A stretch of DNA of 62,489 nt from contig DKWE01000015.1 in assembly GCA_002491565.1 (NCBI GenBank), positions 17,913 through 80,401 of the forward strand, written 5' to 3'. Both the position numbers and the translations under genes were made by a program. Source of the stretch: Lachnospiraceae bacterium UBA7160 (GTDB lineage: Bacteria; Bacillota; Clostridia; Lachnospirales; Lachnospiraceae). This document shows positions 16,379-25,257 of the stretch, in pieces. Each line of letters begins with the position of its first letter. Positions within the stretch are counted from its first letter, which is position 1. The notes under the pieces are model-generated. The model did no database searches, was not told the origin of the DNA, and worked only from the letters and a program-made list of their open reading frames with translations.

Positions 16379-17725
16379 ATGGGAAAATATTTTGGAACCG
16401 ATGGATTTCGCGGAGAGGCGAATAAGAAGCTGACGGTCGAGCACGCGTTTAAGGTAGGACGTTACCTTGGCTGGTACTATGGGCAGGACTACAAGGCGCG
16501 TATTGTGATCGGCAAGGATACGAGACGGTCCAGCTATATGTTCGAGTATGCACTCGCGGCGGGGCTGACGGCATCGGGCGCAGACGCATTTCTGCTGCAT
16601 GTGACGACAACACCGAGCGTTTCCTTCGTCGTGCGGACAGAGGACTTTGACTGCGGCATTATGATTTCCGCGAGCCACAACCCGTACTATGACAATGGTA
16701 TCAAAATTATCAGCGGAAGCGGGAAGAAGATTGAGGCTGAAGTCGAGCAGAAGATTGAGGACTATATCGATGGCAAGATCGGAGAGCTCCCACTGGCGAC
16801 CGGCGAGAAAATTGGCCGGACAGTGGACTATATTGCGGGCCGGAACCGTTATATCGGGCATCTGATCGCGATGGCAACACGGTCCTTCAAGAATACGAAG
16901 GTTGGTCTGGACTGCTCAAACGGCAGCGCCTCCTCCATCGCGAAGAGCGTATTTGATGCGCTTGGAGCAAAGACGTACGTTATCCACAATGAGCCGGATG
17001 GCACGAATATCAACCGGGACTGCGGATCGACGCATATCCAGGAGCTGCGCAGATTTGTGCTGGAGCGCGGACTGGATGTTGGATTTGCATATGATGGTGA
17101 CGCGGACCGCTGCATCGCAGTGGACGCGGACGGACGGATCATCGACGGCGATCTGATTCTCTATATCTGCGGAAAATATTTAAAGGAAGAGGGCCAGCTC
17201 ACAAACAATACGATTGTGACGACGGTGATGTCGAATCTAGGCTTGTACAAGGCGCTTGACAAGATCGGTATTTCATATGAAAAGACCGTGGTCGGGGATA
17301 AATATGTCTATGCAAACATGTGCGAGAATGGTCACTGTCTCGGCGGTGAGCAGTCCGGGCACATCATATTTTCCAAGTATGCGACGACCGGAGACGGGAT
17401 TCTCACCTCTCTGATGATTATGGGAGTGATGATGGACCGCAAGACGAGCCTTGCAGCGCTTGCCAGTGAGGTGCAGATTTATCCGCAGGTGCTGAAAAAT
17501 GTACGTGTTGCAGACAAAGAGGCTGCACAGTCAGATCCGGAGGTGAAAAAGGCGGTCAAAGCCGTGGAGGAGCTGCTCGGTGACAACGGCAGAATCCTGC
17601 TGCGGGCAAGCGGCACCGAGCCTGTGATCCGCGTGATGGTTGAGGCGGAGACAAACAAGCTTTGCGAGGAGCAGGTGGACAGTGTAATCGCGGTTATGAA
17701 GGCACAGGGACTGGTGACAGAATAA
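16379..17725 (+). CDS. glmM: phosphoglucosamine mutase
   Basis: A 448-residue enzyme interconverting glucosamine 6- and 1-phosphate on the way to UDP-GlcNAc. KYFGTDGFRGEAN opens the fold; the phosphoserine loop is ISASHNPYYDNGIKI with Ser99 as the phosphate carrier; the magnesium loop is AYDGDADRCIAVD; the sugar-binding loop is GGEQSGHIIF; the phosphate-binding loop is RASGTEPVIRVMVEA. It is near the usual family length. The adjacent ABC exporter may be co-transcribed. Confidence 0.95.
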   Translation: MGKYFGTDGFRGEANKKLTVEHAFKVGRYLGWYYGQDYKARIVIGKDTRRSSYMFEYALAAGLTASGADAFLLHVTTTPSVSFVVRTEDFDCGIMISASHNPYYDNGIKIISGSGKKIEAEVEQKIEDYIDGKIGELPLATGEKIGRTVDYIAGRNRYIGHLIAMATRSFKNTKVGLDCSNGSASSIAKSVFDALGAKTYVIHNEPDGTNINRDCGSTHIQELRRFVLERGLDVGFAYDGDADRCIAVDADGRIIDGDLILYICGKYLKEEGQLTNNTIVTTVMSNLGLYKALDKIGISYEKTVVGDKYVYANMCENGHCLGGEQSGHIIFSKYATTGDGILTSLMIMGVMMDRKTSLAALASEVQIYPQVLKNVRVADKEAAQSDPEVKKAVKAVEELLGDNGRILLRASGTEPVIRVMVEAETNKLCEEQVDSVIAVMKAQGLVTE

Positions 17726-17880
17726 CGACAACTGGGCAGAGACGGTAAGAAGGAGGGCGTTGCAAAACTGCTGGGAACTGTAATCTCATGGTATACGGCC
17801 AGCCAGGCCAATACCGGAGCCTGCAGTTTCTCCGCAATTTGCAGCACCCTCTTCTATATGGAAAGACGAGGGAGAAGAAA

Positions 17881-19608
17881 ATGGAACACAGGTGGAAACG
17901 GCTGGTTGGCTACTATAAGCCGTACTTGCACTTATTTTTTTCAGATATGCTGTTTGCGATCCTGGGAGCAGGCGTGACGCTTGCGATTCCGCTGATTGTG
18001 CGGTATATCACGACGAATGTGATTACGCTGCCGGGGGAGGAAGCGCTTCAGATTATCCTGCGGCTCGGCGTGGTGATGGTGGCGCTTGTGGCGCTGGAGT
18101 GCTTCTGCAATTTTTACATCGCGTACTTTGGGCATATCATGGGCGCAAAGATTGAGCATGACATGCGCAATGAGATTTTTGAGCATTACCAGAGACTTTC
18201 GTTTGCCTTTTTTGACAACCAGAAGGTCGGCGCGCTGCTTTCGCGAGTGACCTCGGATTTGTTTGATATCAGTGAGCTGCTGCACCACGGGCCGGAGGAT
18301 ATCGTGATCTCCCTGATCAAGTTTTTCGGTTCGTTCGTGATTCTCTGCCAGATCAACGGTACTCTGACGGCGATCACATTTGCGTTTGTGCCGGTGATTG
18401 TGCTGTACGCGCTGTTTTTTAATAAGAAGATGAAGCGCGCGTTCAAGGCAAACCGCGCGCGGATTGCGGACATCAACAGCCAGATTGAGGACAGCCTCTC
18501 CGGCGTGCGCGCGGTGAAGTCTTTTGGAAATGAAGCGATCGAGATCCGCAAATTCCATGAGGGGAATGAGCGGTTCGTGGAATCAAAGCGGCGCAGCTAC
18601 TGGTATATGGGCTGGTACAATTCCGGCCTCGGCGCACTGACAACCATGGTGACGATCGTGGTGTTGGTTGCGGGTGCGGCGCTGATCACAGGAACGCATA
18701 TGGAAGTGACGGATCTGGTAACGTTCCTTCTCTATATCAATAACTTTACGGAGCCGGTCCGGAAGCTGGTCAATTTTACGGAGCAGTTCCAGAATGGGTA
18801 TTCCGGGTATGAACGCTTTCTGGAAATCATGGATGTGGAGCCGGACATCGTGGACGCGCCGGATGCAGTTCCGCTTGCTCAGGCGAAAGGCGATATTGTG
18901 TTTGACAACGTGTCGTTCCGCTATGAGGAGAAGCAGGATACGGTGCTCAGCCACATTGACCTGCATGTACATGCGGGGGATTATGTGGCAATCGTTGGTT
19001 CCTCGGGAGGCGGAAAGACGACGCTGTGCAGCCTGATTCCGCGGTTCTACGATGTGGACGGGGGGCGGATTCTGCTGGATGGCACGGATATCCGGGGCAT
19101 CCGGCTGAAGGACCTGCGCGGGCAGATCGGTATTGTGCAGCAGGATGTCTACCTGTTTGCGGAGAACATAATGGAAAATATCCGGTACGGACGGCCGGAT
19201 GCGACGGACGAGGAGGTCATCCAGGCAGCGAAGCTGGCAAACGCAGACGAATTTATTTCCCAGCTTCCGGATGGATATCTTACGGATATCGGGCAGCGCG
19301 GCGTGAAGCTCTCAGGCGGACAGAAGCAGCGGCTGTCGATTGCCAGAGTATTTTTGAAGAATCCTGCGATCCTGATTTTTGATGAGGCGACCTCCGCGCT
19401 CGACAATGAGAGTGAGAAGATCGTGCAGGAGTCGATGGAGGCGTTGGCGAAGGGCAGGACAACGTTCGTGATTGCGCACCGGCTGTCAACGATCCGCAAT
19501 GCGAAGCGCATTCTGGTGCTGACGGCAAAGGGCATCGAGGAAGAGGGAACGCACGAGGAGCTGCTGGCAAAGAACGGGGCGTATGCGAAGCTGTATCGGA
19601 GCAGATAA
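17881..19608 (+). CDS. ABC exporter, membrane and ATPase fused
   Basis: A 575-residue half-transporter expected to work as a dimer. Residues of about 20-310 hold six hydrophobic helices (ABC type-1 exporter fold). The ATPase domain has Walker A GSSGGGKTT, the Q-loop region QQDVYLF, signature LSGGQKQR, Walker B ILIFDEATSALD and the switch His in IAHRLS. Length and order fit MsbA/BmrA/LmrA-type multidrug or lipid exporters. The substrate is unknown. ATG 17881 has GAGGGAGAAG before it; an upstream ATG at 17788 would add 31 residues not seen in the family. Confidence 0.9.
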   Translation: MEHRWKRLVGYYKPYLHLFFSDMLFAILGAGVTLAIPLIVRYITTNVITLPGEEALQIILRLGVVMVALVALECFCNFYIAYFGHIMGAKIEHDMRNEIFEHYQRLSFAFFDNQKVGALLSRVTSDLFDISELLHHGPEDIVISLIKFFGSFVILCQINGTLTAITFAFVPVIVLYALFFNKKMKRAFKANRARIADINSQIEDSLSGVRAVKSFGNEAIEIRKFHEGNERFVESKRRSYWYMGWYNSGLGALTTMVTIVVLVAGAALITGTHMEVTDLVTFLLYINNFTEPVRKLVNFTEQFQNGYSGYERFLEIMDVEPDIVDAPDAVPLAQAKGDIVFDNVSFRYEEKQDTVLSHIDLHVHAGDYVAIVGSSGGGKTTLCSLIPRFYDVDGGRILLDGTDIRGIRLKDLRGQIGIVQQDVYLFAENIMENIRYGRPDATDEEVIQAAKLANADEFISQLPDGYLTDIGQRGVKLSGGQKQRLSIARVFLKNPAILIFDEATSALDNESEKIVQESMEALAKGRTTFVIAHRLSTIRNAKRILVLTAKGIEEEGTHEELLAKNGAYAKLYRSR

Positions 19609-19794
19609 GGCTGGAATGACAGGAGTTCTGATCCAGTCTTAACCGGGGCAGGAGATTGTGACCACCCGACGGGAAAGCAGATCAGGAGAAGCTTCTGCGG
19701 GCATGGGAAATATGCGGCAGAGCGCTATGGAAGCGAGAGACAGCCTGCGCGTGAGAGCGCAGAGCGGTGAAACTGGCAGATGAGGAGGAAGCTT

Positions 19795-20865
19795 ATGAAA
19801 GCATGGGAGAAAAATATCCGAAGGGTGGAGCCATATGTGCCGGGCGAGCAGCCGAAGCGGAAGGATATCATCAAATTAAACACAAATGAAAATCCGTATC
19901 CGCCGTCCCCGAAGGTAAAGCAGGCGTTGCAGAAGCTGGAGCAGGAGCCGGGAGTACTGCGCAAGTACCCGGATCCATCTGCGGAGTGTCTGGTCTCTGC
20001 GATTGCGAAGTTCTATGGAAGAAAGCCGTCGGAGGTCTTTGTCGGAGTCGGATCGGACGATGTGCTCGCGATGTGCTTTCTGACCTTTTTCAATTCGGAA
20101 AAGCCCATTCTGTTTCCGGATATCACCTATTCGTTTTATGATGTGTGGGCGGAGCTGTTCCGGATCCCGTATCAGAGGCAGCCGCTGAATGAGTCGATGG
20201 AGATTGTGAAGGAGGACTATTATAAAGAGAACGGGGGCGTGATTTTCCCGAACCCAAACGCACCGACCGGAGCGCTTCTTCCGCTTTCCGAAGTCGAGGA
20301 TATCATCGCGCACAATCAGGATGTCATTGTGATCGTAGATGAGGCATACATTGATTTTGGCGGCAAATCAGCGCTGGAGCTGATCGACCGCTATGAAAAT
20401 GTGATCATCGTTCAGACCTTTTCCAAATCGCGGTCGATGGCGGGAATGCGCATTGGCTACGCGATGGCGAATGAGGCGCTGATCCGCGCACTGAATGATG
20501 TGAAGTATTCGTTTAACTCCTATACGATGAATGCGGCTGCACTTGCGGTTGGAACGGCGGCGGTGGAAGACCGGGCATACTTTGAAGAGACGACCGCGCG
20601 GATTATTGCGACACGGGAGCGGGCGAAGGTGCGGATGCGGGAGCTGGGATTTTCGTTTGTGGACTCGAAATCTAATTTTCTGTTCGCAACACATAGGAGC
20701 TGCCCGGCGAAGGAACTGTTCGGGGCGCTCAAGGAAGCAGGAATTTATGTCCGGTACTTTGACAAGCCGAGAATTGACAATTATCTGAGAATTACGATCG
20801 GAACGGATGAGGAAATGGAAGCACTCTATACGTTCCTGGAAAAGTGGCTCAGAGACCGTCACTGA
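19795..20865 (+). CDS. hisC: histidinol-phosphate aminotransferase
   Basis: A 356-residue PLP enzyme of fold type I, transaminating imidazole acetol-phosphate in histidine synthesis. LNTNENPYPPSP is the typical N-terminal substrate loop; VGVGSDDVL, FPNPNAPTGALL, VDEAYIDFGG and the PLP lysine in TFSKSRSMAGMRIGY are clear. ATG 19795 is preceded by GAGGAGGAA; ATG 19780 lies before that site. No other his genes are present in the window, so assignment as HisC rather than a broader aromatic aminotransferase rests on motifs only. Confidence 0.88.
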   Translation: MKAWEKNIRRVEPYVPGEQPKRKDIIKLNTNENPYPPSPKVKQALQKLEQEPGVLRKYPDPSAECLVSAIAKFYGRKPSEVFVGVGSDDVLAMCFLTFFNSEKPILFPDITYSFYDVWAELFRIPYQRQPLNESMEIVKEDYYKENGGVIFPNPNAPTGALLPLSEVEDIIAHNQDVIVIVDEAYIDFGGKSALELIDRYENVIIVQTFSKSRSMAGMRIGYAMANEALIRALNDVKYSFNSYTMNAAALAVGTAAVEDRAYFEETTARIIATRERAKVRMRELGFSFVDSKSNFLFATHRSCPAKELFGALKEAGIYVRYFDKPRIDNYLRITIGTDEEMEALYTFLEKWLRDRH

Positions 20866-20965
20866 AACAGAAATGGTATGGCACGGAAGGAACCGCAGTA
20901 CACACCGCAGGCTGGTCACGTCCGTGAACTCTGCAGGCAATGCTGGTTCGTACACGGACAATGGA

Positions 20966-21036
20966 GGGCTTGAAAGCAGGCGGGCTTGAAAGCAGGCGGG
21001 CTGGAAGGCTCAGGCGGGCTGGAAGGCTCAGGCGGG
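20966..21036 (+). repeat. intergenic tandem repeats before the methyltransferase
   Basis: Two 16-base units (CTTGAAAGCAGGCGGG type, about 20969-21000) are followed by two 18-base units CTGGAAGGCTCAGGCGGG at 21001 and 21019. They lie about 60 bases before the next start codon. Confidence 0.75.
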
Positions 21037-21095
21037 CGTTTGGAATGAGCGGGGAGTCTGTGACATAGAGTGAGGAAGGAGAGGTGCCGTGCGCG

Positions 21096-21857
21096 ATGGC
21101 GAGTTACGAGAATTTTGCAAGGGTCTACGACCTGTTTATGGATAATATTCCTTATGAGGAGTGGAGTGCTTATCTGTGCGGCCTGCTGGCGGACTATGGC
21201 GTGAGGGACGGGCTTGTGCTGGAGCTTGGCTGTGGGACCGGGACGATGACAGAGCTGCTCGCGGCGGCCGGGTACGACATGATCGGGGTGGACAATGCGC
21301 CGGATATGCTGGAGCTTGCGCTGGAAAAAAAGCTTGGCTCCGGCCATGACATCCTTTATCTGCAGCAGGACATGCGCGAGTTTGAGCTGTACGGAACGGT
21401 GCGTGCGGTGGTCAGCGTCTGCGATTCCATGAATTATATTCTGGACGAGGAGGAGCTGCTGCAGGTGTTCCGTCTCGTAAATAATTATCTGGATCCGGGC
21501 GGAGTTTTTATCTTTGACCTGAATACAGAGGCAAAGTACCGGCAGCTTGGAGATTCTGTGATCGCGGAGAACCGCGAGGAGGGCAGCTTCATCTGGGAAA
21601 ACTGGTTCGAGGAGGAGACGCAGATCAACGAGTATGATCTGACCCTGTTTATCCCAAATGGAGAGGGACTTTACGAAAAGTATGAGGAGACGCATCTGCA
21701 GAGGGCATATGCGCTGGAGACAGTGCAAAGGCTGCTGGTGCAGGCCGGGCTTCGCGTGGAGGCGTGCTATCGCGCTTTTTCGCGGGAGGCGGCGCAGGAA
21801 CCGGATGAGCGTGTCTACTTTATCGCCCGGGAGTGCCGGAAGAAGGCGGTTGAATGA
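21096..21857 (+). CDS. class I SAM-dependent methyltransferase
   Basis: A 253-residue cytosolic enzyme. SAM-binding motif I is VLELGCGTGTMTELLAAAGY, followed by the acidic GVDNAPDML, then DMREFELYGTVRAVVSVCDS and the D-rich VFIFDLNTEAKY. It resembles the small-molecule (UbiE/Methyltransf_25) group common next to unrelated genes in Clostridia; the acceptor is unknown. ATG 21096 follows GAGGAAGGAGAGG; a GTG at 21084 is the alternative start, adding four residues. Confidence 0.85.
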   Translation: MASYENFARVYDLFMDNIPYEEWSAYLCGLLADYGVRDGLVLELGCGTGTMTELLAAAGYDMIGVDNAPDMLELALEKKLGSGHDILYLQQDMREFELYGTVRAVVSVCDSMNYILDEEELLQVFRLVNNYLDPGGVFIFDLNTEAKYRQLGDSVIAENREEGSFIWENWFEEETQINEYDLTLFIPNGEGLYEKYEETHLQRAYALETVQRLLVQAGLRVEACYRAFSREAAQEPDERVYFIARECRKKAVE

Positions 21858-22030
21858 GGCGATGCCGGGCTACGTCAACTGAATTTGGCAGAAATATCAC
21901 GCAAAGTGGGGCGTGCAGATGGCAGGAATGATTTGTCAAACACGCTCTAGGTTCAGAGTAACAATTCAGGTGCAGGCAGGCTGAGATGTGCGGCCGGTTT
22001 AAAAAAACGAGCATTTGACAGTTAGTCTGG

Positions 22031-22528
22031 TCAGGTCCCGGTGCGCGGCGTCTCGAAGGTTTCGTTGTAGTTCAGCTCTCCAGAAGTGATATCGGCGATT
22101 TTGCCGTTCTCCCAGTCGAAATCGAGATAGCGGTAGACGACATCATGTGCACGCAGATAGTCTGGGGAGCTGATCAGAGCGTGCACTTCGTCGGAGGAAA
22201 TATCGTGTGTTTGGCACAGCGCACGCATGGAGGTGGGCTTTCCATTGATGAAGAGGTTCGCAATGATGGTAGAAATCTCTTCGTTATAGGGGATGTCATC
22301 CGCGGACATGACGATGTAGCCAGAGTCTGTATCGTTCCACGCAACTTCAAGGGTGTATCCAGAGTAGGCAGCCTTAAACTCGTCCGGTCCGTCTCCAGGA
22401 CGGACGCCGGCAGCAGTCTCTTCTCCATTCATGACAAAGAGCTCCGCAGGGGCTGTTTCGGAGATCTTTTTTTCACAACCTGACAAAAGCAGAAGTGCCG
22501 GAAGTACAATATATAGTAATTTTTTCAT
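22031..22528 (-). CDS. unrecognised small lipoprotein
   Basis: A 165-residue protein with a clear lipoprotein signal: MKKLLYIVLPALLLLSGC, lipobox LSGC with Cys18. The mature part is acidic and hydrophilic with no motif I recognise; it has tyrosine/aspartate-rich stretches (VYRYLDFDWENGKIAD) and could be a small substrate-binding or signalling lipoprotein. It is single on the minus strand, convergent with the methyltransferase. A TATAAT -10 box on the minus strand at 22563-22558 supports independent transcription. The function cannot be inferred. Confidence 0.75.
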   Translation of the reverse strand: MKKLLYIVLPALLLLSGCEKKISETAPAELFVMNGEETAAGVRPGDGPDEFKAAYSGYTLEVAWNDTDSGYIVMSADDIPYNEEISTIIANLFINGKPTSMRALCQTHDISSDEVHALISSPDYLRAHDVVYRYLDFDWENGKIADITSGELNYNETFETPRTGT

Positions 22529-22674
22529 AGCCAGGCAGGTCCTTTCTGTGTATGCTGATTATAAATTAGCATATCAGGCAGAAAGAATCCAGAGCTTCTT
22601 ATGCGTTTTTTCAAAAAATATTTTTCTTTTTCGAATCAGAAAGTGAAGAAAACCTTAAAAATCCCGGAAGATGG

Positions 22675-22703
22675 TTGACTTTTCCGGTATTTTGAATTAA
22701 TCT
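22675..22703 (+). promoter_or_regulatory. possible promoter of the LTA-synthase-like gene
   Basis: TTGACT at 22675-22680 with a weak -10 (TAATCT) 17 bases on. It lies in the 275-base gap shared with the leftward lipoprotein. Only the -35 box is convincing. Confidence 0.4.
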
Positions 22704-22803
22704 TGCAACGATGTTACAGAGTGTTTACAAGAGAGATACGGCGTTGCCGTCCGACGCGTGGTGGGTAAGCTGTCGGATGTAGGCCGCCAATGAGGGGAAA
22801 GGT

Positions 22804-25185
22804 ATGTTGAAAAAGAAAATAAGAAAATCCGTAACGGGAAAGCAGGAGCTGTCGCCTCGTATGCGCAGCCGGATTGCGTTTCTGAACCGCTATTCCCTCC
22901 TGCTTCATGTGTTGCTGGCATGCGGGGTCTGCTTTGTGATTGAATGGATATCGCGCCATTCCTTTTTGCAGGCATGCAGCTTTGTGGTGGACCGGAATCT
23001 GGTCTTCCTCTACAATTCGCTGATTGTGTTCGCGTCGCTGATGTTCGTATATGCGGTGAAGCGCCGTGCATTTGCGCGGGTGGTGATCTGTACGTTCTGG
23101 CTGTTTCTCGGCACGATCAACAGCTGTATCCTTGCCAAGCGGGTATCGCCATTTAGCTTTACAGATCTGAAGATGGTCGGGGATCTCTTTACGATGCAGA
23201 GCAATTACTTTACCGTCGTGGAAGCGGCCATCGTGGTTGCAGGTGTGAGCCTTGTGGTGCTGTTTCTCATCGGGCTGTGGTTTCGTGGGCCGAAGTTCCA
23301 GGGAAAGACCCGCCGTATGCTTGGGCTTGCGGCATCGGCGGCGGTGCTGATGATGCTGCCGAGCGTGACGGATGCGGCAGTCAGCAACAATATCCTGACC
23401 GATTATTTTGAGAATCTGGCGCAGGGCTATAAGGACTATGGATTTGTATATAGCTTTTCTTCCAGTGTGCTGGACCGTGGTATGAGTGCTCCGGAGAATT
23501 ATTCAAAGGAAACGGTAGAAGCAGTGCTTGCGCAGGTGGGCGCCGCGAAGGAGCAGCGTTCCGTCAGGGCTGGGGGGGAACCATCTGTTGCGGATACAGA
23601 GGCAGAGGTGCTGGCGGAGACCGGCGCCTTTGCAGGAAAGCCAGGCGCTCCGGTTCGTGAGGAGTGCGTGAAAACGGCTGCGCCGGCTTCAATTGACGAG
23701 AGCCAGAAGCAGGAGGAAGCGATAGAGACATCAGTGAGTGGAACCGAATCAGAAGAAGGTAGCATAGAAAAGCTGCCAGCGGACGGAAAGGGTTCCGAGG
23801 AAGTCAATACAGAAGCGCTGACAGGCGGGGATGAATTAATAGAAGTGAATACGGAAGCGTCGGCAGACGGGAATGAGATTCCAGAAGAATATCCGAATAT
23901 TATCTGTATTCTTCTGGAATCTTTTATTGATCCGGAGCTGATTAATTTTCTGGAGCTTTCTGGTGAGGCAGTTCCAAACTTTCACAGGTTGTATGAAAAT
24001 TATACGTCCGGCTATCTGGAGGTGCCGGTGGTGGGCGCCGGGACGGCGAATACGGAGTTTGAAGTGCTGACCGGCATGGGAATGCAGTTCTTCGGGCTGG
24101 GAGAGTACCCCTATAAGACGATTCTGAAGCAGACAAACTGTGAAAGCATTGCTTCAGATCTGGCGACGCTCGGCTACGGCACACATGCGGTTCATAATAA
24201 TGGAGGAAACTTTTACAGCAGGCGGAATGCGTTTTCTATGATGGGATTCGATACCTTTACGAGCAAGGAACTGATGAATATTCAGGACTACACGCCGCTT
24301 GGCACCTGGCCGACGGATGACATCCTGATCGGTGAGGTGGAGAAATCGCTCGACTATACGCCGGACCAGCCGGACTTTGTCTACACGATCACAGTGGAGG
24401 GACACGGCGATTATCCAAAGGAAAAGATCCGCGAATTTCCAGCGATAACGGTTTCTGGTGTGGAAGATGAGGGAATGCGGAATGCCTGGGAGTATTATGT
24501 GAACCAGCTCCATGAGGTAGATGATTTTATCGGTGATCTCATCGAGATGCTGGAGCAGCGGGAGGAGAAGACTTTTGTCGTGATGTTCGGCGATCACCTT
24601 CCGACGATGGGGCTGACCGAGGAGGATATGAAGACAGGGAGTCTCTTTCTGACGCAGTATGCGACCTGGAATAATTTTGGGCTGGAAAAGCAGGATGCGA
24701 ATATGACCGCGTACCAGCTGCTGGCGGATATGACAGAGCAGCTTGGCATCACGAATGGCACGATGTTTACCTTCCATCAGAAGCGGGACAGCTACGCGAC
24801 CGAGGAGGAATACCAGTCAGCCATGGAGCTGCTGCAGTATGACATTCTGTACGGCGATCACTATGTCTATGGCGGCGGGAATCCATACCCGGCTTCCGAT
24901 CTGGTGATGGGGACGCAGGAGGTCGTTATCAGCCGGATCACAGAAACTTCTACCTATTATTATATAATCGGAGAGAATTTTACAAAATGGAGCCGTGTCT
25001 ATCTGAACGGGGAAAAAACAAGCACAGGCTATCTCTCCGGAAACCTGCTTCGCATTGACCGTGACAGCATGCCAGAGGGAGAAGTGCAGGTGGCTGTGTG
25101 CCAGGTCGGTTCTTCGGATTCAATTTTCCGGACGTCCAATGAAGTGACCTATGTGTGTGAGCCGGAAGAGACAGAGGAAGACTAG
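22804..25185 (+). CDS. LTA synthase family membrane sulfatase
   Basis: A 793-residue membrane enzyme that would transfer glycerol phosphate or a similar group outside the cell. The N-terminal 210 residues hold about five hydrophobic helices. An acidic linker of over 100 residues follows (about residues 240-360), containing a 42-bp repeat. The alkaline-phosphatase-like domain then starts with PNIICILLESFIDP; GAGTANTEFEVLTGM is the nucleophile region, HNNGGNFYSRRNAFSMMGF, then EGHGDYP and MFGDHLPTM supply metal ligands. After the domain there is a 100-residue C-terminal beta-rich extension (QEVVISRITETSTYYYI...). It is much longer than typical LtaS (about 600-650). The gene precedes the two-component pair, but the 72-base gap gives no proof of linkage. 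Confidence 0.87.
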   Translation: MLKKKIRKSVTGKQELSPRMRSRIAFLNRYSLLLHVLLACGVCFVIEWISRHSFLQACSFVVDRNLVFLYNSLIVFASLMFVYAVKRRAFARVVICTFWLFLGTINSCILAKRVSPFSFTDLKMVGDLFTMQSNYFTVVEAAIVVAGVSLVVLFLIGLWFRGPKFQGKTRRMLGLAASAAVLMMLPSVTDAAVSNNILTDYFENLAQGYKDYGFVYSFSSSVLDRGMSAPENYSKETVEAVLAQVGAAKEQRSVRAGGEPSVADTEAEVLAETGAFAGKPGAPVREECVKTAAPASIDESQKQEEAIETSVSGTESEEGSIEKLPADGKGSEEVNTEALTGGDELIEVNTEASADGNEIPEEYPNIICILLESFIDPELINFLELSGEAVPNFHRLYENYTSGYLEVPVVGAGTANTEFEVLTGMGMQFFGLGEYPYKTILKQTNCESIASDLATLGYGTHAVHNNGGNFYSRRNAFSMMGFDTFTSKELMNIQDYTPLGTWPTDDILIGEVEKSLDYTPDQPDFVYTITVEGHGDYPKEKIREFPAITVSGVEDEGMRNAWEYYVNQLHEVDDFIGDLIEMLEQREEKTFVVMFGDHLPTMGLTEEDMKTGSLFLTQYATWNNFGLEKQDANMTAYQLLADMTEQLGITNGTMFTFHQKRDSYATEEEYQSAMELLQYDILYGDHYVYGGGNPYPASDLVMGTQEVVISRITETSTYYYIIGENFTKWSRVYLNGEKTSTGYLSGNLLRIDRDSMPEGEVQVAVCQVGSSDSIFRTSNEVTYVCEPEETEED
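23800..23883 (+). repeat. 42-bp in-frame repeat in the sulfatase linker
   Basis: Two units start at 23800 (GAAGTCAATACAGAAGCG) and 23842 (GAAGTGAATACGGAAGCG), encoding EVNTEA-type 14-residue units in an acidic linker. Confidence 0.75.
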
Positions 25186-25257
25186 TTTACCTGGCTTTGA
25201 TGTGTTCATTTTAGCAAAGCGACCCGTATACGAGCGCGGGTCAGTAGGAGAAAACGT

